DNA of 33,482 nucleotides, taken from the NCBI GenBank assembly GCA_934098455.1, contig CAKOOU010000011.1, forward strand, positions 1-33,482, read 5' to 3'. Position 1 is the stretch's first letter; the number at the start of each line of letters is the position of its first letter. The notes under the pieces were generated by a model, which ran no database searches, was not told where the DNA came from, and saw only the letters and a program-made list of their open reading frames with translations. Positions 7,632 through 15,031 of this stretch are shown here, in pieces. Origin of the DNA: an uncultured Bacilli bacterium (GTDB taxonomy: Bacteria > Bacillota_I > Bacilli_A > RF39 > UBA660). A program made the position numbers and the translations under genes.

Positions 7632-8838
7632 TAAATAAACTCAATTGTGTAATACTAGGCTTAATTATTTCTTTATCTTCTAAAACTAAATTAGATTCTA
7701 TAAATTCTTTTTTAAATAAATATTTATTTATAAAATATTTACCATTACATGTAATAAAGTATTTTGCTCTTTTCATAACAACTCCCATATTTTTTAAATC
7801 TTTAAATTCTATTTTAAAGTGTCTTCTAGATGATATAATCCTTTTAGCAGACTTAACTCCAATTCCAGGTATTTTGAGTAATTCATAATATGATGATGTA
7901 TTTATTTCTTTAGGAAACAAGTCTAAGTGATTCAATGCCCAACTTGCTTTAGGGTCTACTAATATATTAAAGTTTTTATGTTCATTATCTAAAAGTGTAT
8001 CAGTAGTAAATCCATAAAATCTTAATAACCAATCTGCTTGATATAATCTATGTTCTCTTTTAAGAGGCGGCAGTGATAAAGTAGGAAGTAATTTATCTTT
8101 GTTTACTGGTATATATGCAGAATAAAATACTCTTTTTAAGTTATGACTTTTATATAAATTTTCAGATCTAGTCATTATTTCATAATCACTTTCATTTGTT
8201 GCACCGATTATCATTTGAGTACTTTGTCCAGCAGGAACAAATTTTCTACTTTTATTTGATTTTATAAGATTCATAATATTTTCTATTTTATCTCCATTTT
8301 TATTAGGTGCTAAAAGTTTTAAAGAGTTGTTGCTAGGAAGCTCTATATTAGAACTCATTCTATCTACCAATAATCCCAATTTTTTTATTAAATAATCACT
8401 AGCACCAGGTATTGCTTTAGCATGAATATATCCAGAAAAGTGATATTTACTTCTAAGCATATATATTGTTTTAATTAGTAATTCCATAGTATAATCAGGG
8501 CTTTTTATTATTCCACTTGATAAAAATAATCCTTCTATATAATTTCTCCTATAAAAATTAATTGTTATACTACATATTTCTTCTGGAGTAAATGTAGCTC
8601 TTTTAACATTATTAGATTTTCTATTAATACAATACTTACAATCGAATATACATGAATTAGACATCAATATTTTTAACAAAGAAATACATCTTCCATCACT
8701 AGAAAATGAATGACATATACCACCGATATTTGCATTTCCAATACCGTAATCATTTTTTCTACTACTTCCACTAGAAGAACAAGAAGCATCATATTTAGCA
8801 CTATCTGCAAGTATAGTTAACTTTTCTTTTATATTCAT
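7624..8838 (-). CDS. TIGR03916-family radical SAM protein, putative DNA modification/repair
   Basis: 404 residues. C63, C67 and C70 (CIFDCKYC) form the CxxxCxxC site for the 4Fe-4S cluster that cleaves S-adenosylmethionine. A helix-hairpin-helix DNA-binding motif (LLKIPGIGVKSAKRIISSRR) lies near residues 320-340. The N-terminus holds further Cys and Ser (ASCSSSGSS), as usual in this family. The combination of a radical SAM core with HhH recalls spore photoproduct lyase-like repair enzymes, but the reaction is unknown. GGTGATG gives a clear start. It is the first gene of the operon and sits directly behind a promoter covered by palindromes. Confidence 0.9.
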   Translation of the reverse strand: MNIKEKLTILADSAKYDASCSSSGSSRKNDYGIGNANIGGICHSFSSDGRCISLLKILMSNSCIFDCKYCINRKSNNVKRATFTPEEICSITINFYRRNYIEGLFLSSGIIKSPDYTMELLIKTIYMLRSKYHFSGYIHAKAIPGASDYLIKKLGLLVDRMSSNIELPSNNSLKLLAPNKNGDKIENIMNLIKSNKSRKFVPAGQSTQMIIGATNESDYEIMTRSENLYKSHNLKRVFYSAYIPVNKDKLLPTLSLPPLKREHRLYQADWLLRFYGFTTDTLLDNEHKNFNILVDPKASWALNHLDLFPKEINTSSYYELLKIPGIGVKSAKRIISSRRHFKIEFKDLKNMGVVMKRAKYFITCNGKYFINKYLFKKEFIESNLVLEDKEIIKPSITQLSLFNE

Positions 8839-8855
8839 TTTACATCACCAAACAT

Positions 8856-8893
8856 ATTATATAACAAATATTTGTTTGTGTAAACAATTGTTT
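8856..8893 (-). promoter_or_regulatory. Promoter of the repair-chaperonin operon overlaid by two palindromes
   Basis: On the minus strand TTTACA (8884-8879) and TATAAT (8861-8856) are 17 bases apart, a near-consensus promoter. AAACAATTGTTT (8882-8893, perfect) covers the -35 box. AACAAATATTTGTT (8863-8876, perfect) fills the spacer. A repressor bound there would block RNA polymerase. AAAC-N4-GTTT is one base per arm away from the Gram-positive LexA core GAAC-N4-GTTC, which would suit a DNA-repair operon; that link is inference. Confidence 0.65.
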
Positions 8894-8956
8894 GTATATT
8901 ATTTAAAATTGATATACATAGATTGATATGATATTATAGTTCGGAAAAAAGGAGAG

Positions 8957-9190
8957 ATGATTAATGAATTTACAATATTTAGAAGACTACAGTTTTCATA
9001 ATTATTAGCAAGCAAGGGAATTAAAAACTATGATTGTTCTGACGATTTATCAATTAGACTTGTAAAAAATATTATTAGAAGTAAGAACATAAAAATTAAT
9101 TTAGAAAATAAAATTAATCATTTAAACAATCTAAAGTATGAGATTAAACTTATTAATGAGGAAACAGATATTAAAAGACTTACTTTATAG
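8957..9190 (+). pseudogene. Small gene broken by one in-frame stop
   Basis: From ATG 8957 the frame reads 14 codons to a TAA at 8999-9001, then continues open for 62 codons to the TAG at 9188. The second part is lysine/asparagine-rich and helical in look (LVKNIIRSKNIKINLENK). A GGAG site lies just upstream (8951-8954), slightly better spaced for an overlapping ATG at 8964 that stops after 14 codons. No in-frame ATG or GTG follows the TAA. I do not recognise the family. A terminator follows directly (9220-9250), supporting a former transcription unit. A recent nonsense mutation or a sequence error are both possible. Confidence 0.4.
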
Positions 9191-9219
9191 TTTATTGAAT
9201 GGTATAGAATTTTGTTATT

Positions 9220-9250
9220 AAAATCCCTATGAAATATCATAGAGATTTTT
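9220..9250 (+). terminator. Intrinsic terminator after the broken small gene
   Basis: AAAATCCCTATGA (9220-9232) pairs with TCATAGAGATTTT (9237-9249), 12 of 13, loop AATA, followed by T. Confidence 0.7.
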
Positions 9251-9278
9251 AGTTATATATAAATATAATATGATTTTC

Positions 9279-9307
9279 TTTACAAATTAGTTTGATTGAT
9301 TTATTAT
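9279..9307 (+). promoter_or_regulatory. Promoter of the LRR protein gene
   Basis: TTTACA at 9279-9284 and TATTAT at 9302-9307 with a 17-base spacer; GAAAGGAG at 9314-9321 precedes the ATG at 9330. Confidence 0.55.
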
Positions 9308-9329
9308 ATATCGAGAAAGGAGTTTTAAT

Positions 9330-11294
9330 ATGAATACAGATTTAAAACAAATAAAAAAATATTATGGTGAAGATATGATGCATTATGCAAGAGATAACTT
9401 TTCTTCTATACTAGAAGATGAAGGAAAACTATCAAAACTTTTCTTGGATAATTTTGCAGAAAGCAAAACACTATTTGAAAATTTAAAAGAAAATAATGAA
9501 TTAGTCAAATTTAAAAATTATATATACGAATTAAACAAAGATAAAATAGATGAAAAGGATACAAAAATAGAAAGTATAAAAACTCCAAAAGAACTTTTGA
9601 GTGAAGCTGGATATATTTTGTATGAATGTAAAACAGAAGAGGATATACAAAAATTTAAAAAATATTACTCAAAAGGCGAAGAATTATGTACGTTTAAAGG
9701 TGGAAGATTAGATAGATGCTACGTATTTTTTGCTGTAAAAAAAGATGTGGATAAAATTAAGAGAGAAGATTTTAAAAATCCTGAAAGACAAGACCAATAT
9801 GGTACAAGTGTCATAAGCATCCAATTTAGTAAAGATGGTACAAATATGTTATCAATAAAAAATAGATATAATCACAGAGTAAAAAATCCTGATGCAACAT
9901 TTGGAAACAATTTAGACAATATTATAGAAGGACTCACAAAAAGTTTTGAAGTGTATTATGGAATAATACAAAAATTTAAAAACACGGAAGAATTTAAAAG
10001 ATTTGTGCGAGCAAATGATGGTAGATTATATAAATACAATTATGAAACATATGGCATATATTACTGTACTGAAAACACAATTATTCAATTTGGTAAACCT
10101 ATAAAATTAGAAAAAGAAAAATATGTTGTAATGAATAGTTATATATTAGACTTACAAAATAAAAGTTTTTTGGCTTTATATAGTAACGACGATGATGATT
10201 TTACCAATACCATTGAAAACATAAAAAAAATTGAAGTATTGAAAAAGAATCAAAATAAATTAATTACTTTTAAAACAGACAAAGAAGATGTAATAATAGA
10301 AGTAAATAGAAATGGACAAATAATAGGATATATTAACAATAATGTTACTGAAATTAAAGATAAATTTATGAGTTTTGATAAAACACTAAGATATTTAGAA
10401 CTAAATAGTGTTGTTTCAATAGGAGATAATTTTTTAATATATAATAAAACATTAAATTCTTTATCGATGAAAAATATTAAATTAATTGGAAATGATTTTA
10501 TGAAATTTTATGGAGACTCTTCAATAAAAAAATATGATTTTCCTAATCTTAAAAAGATTGGAAATGGTTTTATGACTTTTTGTGGTAGTGGCGTAGAAGA
10601 AATAAATTTGCCTAGTATTGAAATAATTGGAGAAGAGTTTTTCAGATATTTAAAAAGTGACATCAAAATAATTGATTTTCCAAATTTAAAAAAAGTTGGT
10701 AATTATTTTATATCTGAAGAAAATCAAATAGAAGTTATTAGTTTGCCTAAAATTGAATTTTTGCCTGATTATTTTTTAAGAGCTAATCGTGGTAATGTAT
10801 ATTTATTAAATATCCCATTGTGTGAATCTATTGGTAATCATGTTTTAACTTATTCAAACGTTAACTTAAATAATGCTTATTTTAATAATTTAAAAAAAAT
10901 AGGAAATTCATTTTTAATGTTTTCTTCTATGAATGCGGAAAGTGAATCACTTAACATGCCTAATGTCATTTATATTGGAGACGATGTTTTAAGTTATGTA
11001 ACTAGCATCAAATGCGCTAATCTTCCTAAACTTAAAAGAACTGGTAAATATTTTTTGAACAAAAATGTAAATTTTGAGGAATTAAATATAGATAATCTAG
11101 AAGAATTAGGAATGAATAGTTTTAAACTATGTATTATGAACAATATTAGAAAGTGGAGATTTTTAAATTCTAAAGACTTGATTAGTGCATTAAAGGAATA
11201 TAGTAAAAAAATCAATAAAATAAGAAGATTAAAAGAGATTAAAAATCAAATTATACAAAATCTTTACATAAAAAAGAAAGTATTGAAAAAATAA
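9330..11294 (+). CDS. BspA-like leucine-rich-repeat protein with conserved N-terminal module
   Basis: 654 residues, no signal peptide or membrane segment seen, so probably cytoplasmic or released another way. Residues about 325-620 are irregular LRR_5 (BspA-like) repeats of about 22-25 residues with the pattern N-LKKIGNxFM-xx-S-xxxxINLPxIexIG. Residues about 85-215 form a separate module containing CYVFFAVKKDVD, QDQYGTSVISIQF and NRYNHRVKNPDATFGNNLD; I recall this module from other uncharacterised gut-bacterial proteins with variable C-terminal parts. The LRR solenoid suggests protein binding. The protein is monocistronic with its own promoter. Function unknown; an effector, surface or phage-related role is possible but unsupported. 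Confidence 0.75.
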   Translation: MNTDLKQIKKYYGEDMMHYARDNFSSILEDEGKLSKLFLDNFAESKTLFENLKENNELVKFKNYIYELNKDKIDEKDTKIESIKTPKELLSEAGYILYECKTEEDIQKFKKYYSKGEELCTFKGGRLDRCYVFFAVKKDVDKIKREDFKNPERQDQYGTSVISIQFSKDGTNMLSIKNRYNHRVKNPDATFGNNLDNIIEGLTKSFEVYYGIIQKFKNTEEFKRFVRANDGRLYKYNYETYGIYYCTENTIIQFGKPIKLEKEKYVVMNSYILDLQNKSFLALYSNDDDDFTNTIENIKKIEVLKKNQNKLITFKTDKEDVIIEVNRNGQIIGYINNNVTEIKDKFMSFDKTLRYLELNSVVSIGDNFLIYNKTLNSLSMKNIKLIGNDFMKFYGDSSIKKYDFPNLKKIGNGFMTFCGSGVEEINLPSIEIIGEEFFRYLKSDIKIIDFPNLKKVGNYFISEENQIEVISLPKIEFLPDYFLRANRGNVYLLNIPLCESIGNHVLTYSNVNLNNAYFNNLKKIGNSFLMFSSMNAESESLNMPNVIYIGDDVLSYVTSIKCANLPKLKRTGKYFLNKNVNFEELNIDNLEELGMNSFKLCIMNNIRKWRFLNSKDLISALKEYSKKINKIRRLKEIKNQIIQNLYIKKKVLKK

Positions 11295-11354
11295 ATGTAC
11301 TTCTTTATCCCATTTATGTTATACTTATAAAGTATCAGAAAATAGAGGGATGAC

Positions 11355-11519
11355 ATGACAAATAAAAAATGTATATTTATATTACTAATAATACTTGTAT
11401 TTATTTTAAGAATAGATGTTTATTCAACAAATAAAAAAAGTAATAATGAAATTGATAAAAATAAAATAATAGAAAAAGACCAATCTTTAAAATATAGTAC
11501 TTATGATTTTAAAGGTTAG
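11355..11519 (+). CDS. 54-residue exported or membrane-anchored peptide
   Basis: ATG 11355 follows AGAGGGA. MTNKK is followed by a hydrophobic helix (about residues 6-20), then a polar Lys/Asn-rich tail. This looks like a signal peptide or membrane anchor with a short extracytoplasmic part. TATACT at 11320-11325 could be its -10 box. It is too short for family recognition. It is convergent with the gene that follows. Codon use fits the genome, and the ribosome site, hydrophobic segment and stop support a real gene. Confidence 0.5.
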   Translation: MTNKKCIFILLIILVFILRIDVYSTNKKSNNEIDKNKIIEKDQSLKYSTYDFKG

Positions 11520-11525
11520 TCTTTT

Positions 11526-11897
11526 TTATAATCTCTCTGTGTTATTATTATTTAAAGAATCTTTTCTTAACTGTATAACTTCTTCTTTTAATTCTTTAAT
11601 TTCTTCTTCTAAAGATTTGTCAATACCTTTTTTAATGCCAGGTTTCCTTCTTCTGTCATGCTTAACAGTTTGATTTTGTGCACCAATTGTAAGTAAAGTT
11701 TGTCCAACTTGTTCAAAAAAGTTACCAACTGAGTTTTGCTGATTTATAGTTAAACCTTTTGCAATAATAACTCCTATTCCCGTTGCAATAAGAGTAAATT
11801 CATAAGCATTCAAAGAATTTAGCCATTTAGCGATATCATTAAAATCTTGGCTAACAAATTTTTCAAATTCTTCGTTTTCTCCAAATGCCTCTCTCAT
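11526..11897 (-). CDS. Hypothetical protein with hydrophobic centre and C-terminal coiled coil
   Basis: 123 residues. An acidic N-terminus (about 1-30) is followed by a moderately hydrophobic segment (FTLIATGIGVIIAKGL, about 34-50), a Gln-rich linker, a short basic patch (HDRRRKPGIKK) and a C-terminal heptad-like helix (about 93-116, EEEIKELKEEVIQLRK). It could be a small single-pass membrane protein that oligomerises through the coiled coil. AGAGGTATAT precedes the ATG. It stands alone, divergent from the VanZ-RDD gene. I do not recognise a characterised family. Confidence 0.65.
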   Translation of the reverse strand: MREAFGENEEFEKFVSQDFNDIAKWLNSLNAYEFTLIATGIGVIIAKGLTINQQNSVGNFFEQVGQTLLTIGAQNQTVKHDRRRKPGIKKGIDKSLEEEIKELKEEVIQLRKDSLNNNNTERL

Positions 11898-11975
11898 ATA
11901 TACCTCTATAAAATTATATGAATAAACACTTTATATATTTTAAATTATATATTATAATTAACTAGGTGGTAAAAT

Positions 11976-13067
11976 ATGACAACTTATCTAAATTCTATAT
12001 ATAGTGCATTTTTTTTATTTCCATTTATTGCATTTTTAATAACATTTCCATTTATGATAATAAATTACAACAAATATGGCTCAATATCTAAAATAAGAAC
12101 ATTTATTATATATACATTCATACTATATTTGTTATGTGCATACTTTTTAGTAATTTTACCTTTACCAAGTAAAGAATACGTTAATAAATTAACTATACCA
12201 CATTATCAATTAAAACCATTTAATTTTATATTTGATTTTATTAAAGAAAATAAATATTCATTTAATAGTTTATCTAGTTTTATTAACATGTTAAACCAAC
12301 CTAGTATATATCAACCATTATTTAATATAGTATTAACTATACCATTTGGTATATATTTAAGATACTATTATAAATGCAGTTTAAAAAAGACTTGTATATA
12401 TTCATTTTTATTAAGTTTATTTTTTGAAATAACTCAACTTACCGGACTATATTATATATATTCTAGAAATTATAGAATGTTTGATATAGATGATATAATG
12501 TTTAACACATTAGGTGGAATAGTAGGATATTATATAATAACTCCATTTTTAAAAGTGTTACCATCTAGAGAAAATATAGATGATAAGTCATATATAATGA
12601 GCAATAAAGTAACTGGACTAAGAAGATTAGTAGCATTTATAATAGACTTATTTTTCTTAAGTTTAATATTTGGTATAACTCTTATAATAACATTGTTATA
12701 TGGTAAAGATTATAATTTAAAAACATTTATTATATTATTTCTTATTATTATATATATAATGTTTGTTTTAGTACCTAGCATATTTAAGGGAAGAACAATA
12801 GGTAAAAGAATAGTTAATTTAAAATTAAATAGTAATATTAATAAAATATATCCAGTAATAATTAGAACTAACTTAATGTTTATTTATATTTTTTTAGTAC
12901 CATTAGTAAGTATAGTACTTATAGATAATCAAAATTTATTAGGAATATTATTTATTGTTATTTATATGTTTTATTCGTTTGCATCATTTATTTTACTTAT
13001 TACTAATAATAAATTATGGTATGAAAAATTAACTAAAACAGAGAACATCAATACAATTAATATATGA
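11976..13067 (+). CDS. VanZ-RDD fusion membrane protein
   Basis: 363 residues, almost entirely membrane. Residues about 1-190 are a VanZ-like domain with several helices and the signature FFEITQL, DIDDIMFNTLGGIVGY. Residues about 205-350 form an RDD domain: GLRRLVAFIIDLFF at its start and GRTIGKRIVNLKL in the middle. VanZ raises teicoplanin resistance in enterococci by an unclear mechanism; RDD proteins are often transporters or ion-linked. The fusion is known in Firmicutes and suggests a cell-envelope role. TATAAT (11953-11958) with TTTATA 17 bases upstream is the likely promoter. A terminator overlaps the stop, so it is a single-gene unit. Confidence 0.85.
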   Translation: MTTYLNSIYSAFFLFPFIAFLITFPFMIINYNKYGSISKIRTFIIYTFILYLLCAYFLVILPLPSKEYVNKLTIPHYQLKPFNFIFDFIKENKYSFNSLSSFINMLNQPSIYQPLFNIVLTIPFGIYLRYYYKCSLKKTCIYSFLLSLFFEITQLTGLYYIYSRNYRMFDIDDIMFNTLGGIVGYYIITPFLKVLPSRENIDDKSYIMSNKVTGLRRLVAFIIDLFFLSLIFGITLIITLLYGKDYNLKTFIILFLIIIYIMFVLVPSIFKGRTIGKRIVNLKLNSNINKIYPVIIRTNLMFIYIFLVPLVSIVLIDNQNLLGILFIVIYMFYSFASFILLITNNKLWYEKLTKTENINTINI

Positions 13068-13076
13068 TGTTTTTTT
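13044..13076 (+). terminator. Terminator of the VanZ-RDD gene
   Basis: AACATCA (13044-13050) pairs with TGATGTT (13065-13071); the T-tract runs to 13076. The stem includes the stop codon TGA. Confidence 0.6.
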
Positions 13077-13112
13077 ATCAAAATTAATATATTTGTAATT
13101 TATAAAATAGTA

Positions 13113-13140
13113 TTGATTATATAAATATATGTGTTATAAT
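13113..13140 (+). promoter_or_regulatory. Promoter of the ORF6N gene
   Basis: TTGATT (13113-13118), spacer of 16, TATAAT (13135-13140), with an extended -10 TG at 13132-13133. An AGGAGG site ends four bases before ATG 13200. Confidence 0.6.
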
Positions 13141-13199
13141 AAATAACTATAAGTTAAATATGATATAAAAATTACAAATATTAAAATTCAGGAGGTTTT

Positions 13200-14441
13200 A
13201 TGGAAATAAAAAATAAAATATATGAAATACGTGGTATTAAAGTTATGATTGATAGAGAACTAGCAGATGCAATAGGCTATGAAACAAAAGTATTAAATCA
13301 ATTAATAAAAAGAAATATCACCAAGTTTGAAAGTCATAATTATTTTCAACTTAATCAAGAGGAATTTAATGTCTTGAAGTCACAAATTGTGACCTCAAGT
13401 ATAATTAATCATGGTGGTGTTAGATATTTACCATATGTATTTTCAAAAGATGGAATTAAAACATTAAGCACAATTTTAAGAAAAGAAAATAGCAAAGATA
13501 TAATTGATAAAATATTAGAAGAATTTGACGATAAAAACAAATTAATTTTATCCAACGAAAACGCCTTAATCCCAGTAAATACGGGCGATTCTATACAAAA
13601 TATGATATACGAAATAAGAGGTCAATTAGTAATGCTCGATAGTGATTTGGCAAAGATTTATGAATGTAAAAATGGTACAAAAGACATTAATAAAGCAGTA
13701 AATAGAAACAAAGATAGATTTCCTAATGACTTCTATTTTCAACTAACAAATACAGAATATTTAGAAATCTTAAGGTTCCAAAATGGAACCTTAAGATTAG
13801 AATGGGGGAAATTTAGCAAATACAATCCATATGTTTTTACAGAACAAGGCGTTGCAATGCTAACATCAGTTTTAAAAACAGAAATAGCATCAATCACAAG
13901 TGTTGGAATAATGCGTTCATTTGTTATGATGCGAAAATATATATCTAATAAATTGTACGAGAAGAACTATATAACTAATCAAGTTTTAAAAAATACAGAA
14001 GACATAAGAATATTAAAAGAATCTTTTTCTAAATTAAGTGATCAAACTAAAAATAATCATTTATTTTATGAGGGACAAATATATGATGCATATTCATTAT
14101 TAATTAAAATATTAAAAGATGCCAAAGAAGAAATAATTATAATAGATAATTATGCTGGCAGAGAACTATTTGATATATTAACAGATGTAAAATGCAATAT
14201 AAAAGTAATTACAAAAAATACAAGTGAAGAATTAATAAATAAATATAATAAACAATACAACAATGTAAAATTAATAAAAAATGATACATTTCATGATAGG
14301 TTTATAATAATAGATAAAAAAATATTATATCATTCAGGTTCAAGTTTTAAAGACTTAGGAAAAAAGTGTTTTGCAATAAATAAAATGGAAAACGATATAC
14401 TCATTAATATACTTAATAAAATAGAAATGATAAATGGATAA
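13200..14441 (+). CDS. Double ORF6N-domain protein with phospholipase-D-like C-terminus
   Basis: 413 residues. Two ORF6N domains lie in tandem: about 5-100 (KIYEIRGIKVMIDRELADAIG ... RYLPYVFSKDGI) and about 133-240 (MIYEIRGQLVMLDSDLAKIY ... YNPYVFTEQGVAML). ORF6N is a phage-type DNA-binding domain related to KilA-N/Bro proteins. Residues about 290-413 look like a PLD-family nuclease half: H365-D-R-F then IIID372, followed by HSGSSFKDLGKK. The first ORF6N copy is more diverged than the second (FSKDGI for FTEQGV), so it may be degenerate or bind a different site. Near V58-S66 and E189-L200 each copy is encoded by a DNA palindrome. It stands alone with its own promoter and is probably of phage or mobile-element origin. 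A DNA-binding regulator with nuclease activity is the best inference. Confidence 0.8.
   Translation: MEIKNKIYEIRGIKVMIDRELADAIGYETKVLNQLIKRNITKFESHNYFQLNQEEFNVLKSQIVTSSIINHGGVRYLPYVFSKDGIKTLSTILRKENSKDIIDKILEEFDDKNKLILSNENALIPVNTGDSIQNMIYEIRGQLVMLDSDLAKIYECKNGTKDINKAVNRNKDRFPNDFYFQLTNTEYLEILRFQNGTLRLEWGKFSKYNPYVFTEQGVAMLTSVLKTEIASITSVGIMRSFVMMRKYISNKLYEKNYITNQVLKNTEDIRILKESFSKLSDQTKNNHLFYEGQIYDAYSLLIKILKDAKEEIIIIDNYAGRELFDILTDVKCNIKVITKNTSEELINKYNKQYNNVKLIKNDTFHDRFIIIDKKILYHSGSSFKDLGKKCFAINKMENDILINILNKIEMING
13373..13399. repeat. Intragenic palindrome in first ORF6N domain
   Basis: Thirteen-base arms around a single central base: CTTGAAGTCACAA and TTGTGACCTCAAG, 12 of 13 paired. It begins at the third base of codon 58 and encodes V-L-K-S-Q-I-V-T-S. 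Confidence 0.9.
13766..13798. repeat. Intragenic palindrome in second ORF6N domain
   Basis: Perfect 15-base arms AATCTTAAGGTTCCA and TGGAACCTTAAGATT around AAA. It begins at the third base of codon 189 and encodes the region E-I-L-R-F-Q-N-G-T-L-R. Position and codon phase match the first palindrome, but the sequence differs. Confidence 0.95.
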
Positions 14442-14450
14442 AATTTTTTC

Positions 14451-14479
14451 TTGTTATTAATGATAAAATGTTTTATAAT
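14451..14479 (+). promoter_or_regulatory. Promoter of the Leu T-box transcript
   Basis: TTGTTA (14451-14456) and TATAAT (14474-14479), spacer 17. Transcription should start near 14486, giving a leader of about 200 bases. Confidence 0.7.
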
Positions 14480-14485
14480 ATGGAT

Positions 14486-14683
14486 AAGCAGATGAAAAAA
14501 GAGTAGTAATAATTATTATTTACAAAGAGAGTTAGTGGTAGGTGTAAACTAATTAAATATAATTATGAACTTGCTTTTAGATGCGATAGGATAATTCCTT
14601 TATAAATTAAGAGTGTAAAAATAAGGTGGTACCACGGATATAATTCGTCCTTTAGATATCACTTTTTTTAGTGGAGGTATAAA
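14486..14683 (+). promoter_or_regulatory. T-box riboswitch, probably leucine
   Basis: The conserved T-box AAGGTGGTACCACG is at 14623-14636. Stem I landmarks AGAGAG (14526-14531), GGTAGGTG and TAAACT follow in the usual order. After GAA the candidate specifier is CTT (14570-14572), a Leu codon followed by a purine, which agrees with leuS downstream. The 3' side of the antiterminator TTCGTCC is followed by a T7 tract at 14663-14669, so uncharged tRNA-Leu should permit read-through. I could not resolve the competing terminator stem fully. Confidence 0.88.
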
Positions 14684-15031
14684 ATGGAATCAATAAAATT
14701 ATTTGTAATATCTTATCTAATATTATTTATTATTTATCTGATGTTCTTCTATATTTTAGGACTTAGAAAAAAAAGAATATTAAATAGTATGCAAATAGAG
14801 TTTTTAAAGATAAGATTTAATTTAAAAAATAAAGATTTTAATCCTAAGATTATTGGGTTAGTTATAACATTTATTGATCCATTAATCATTAGCTTGACAG
14901 GAACTATTGTTAGCCTACCAAAATGGAATTATATAATAGAATTATTGTTAGGATTTGTGCTCTTAATGGCACTCATATATAGTTTTTATGAAATATTAGG
15001 AAGAATAATAAAAAGAAAGGTGAATAAATAA
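14684..15031 (+). CDS. Three-helix membrane protein in the Leu T-box operon
   Basis: 115 residues with membrane segments at about 5-26, 57-77 and 86-105 and a basic loop between the first two (GLRKKRILNSMQIEFLKIRF). No motif tells its function and I do not know a characterised homologue. Its AGTGGAGG site directly follows the T-box T-tract, and its stop overlaps the leuS start (TAATG). It is therefore transcribed only when the T-box reads through and is translated together with leuS. This links it to leucine starvation or simply to leuS expression. Confidence 0.8.
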   Translation: MESIKLFVISYLILFIIYLMFFYILGLRKKRILNSMQIEFLKIRFNLKNKDFNPKIIGLVITFIDPLIISLTGTIVSLPKWNYIIELLLGFVLLMALIYSFYEILGRIIKRKVNK

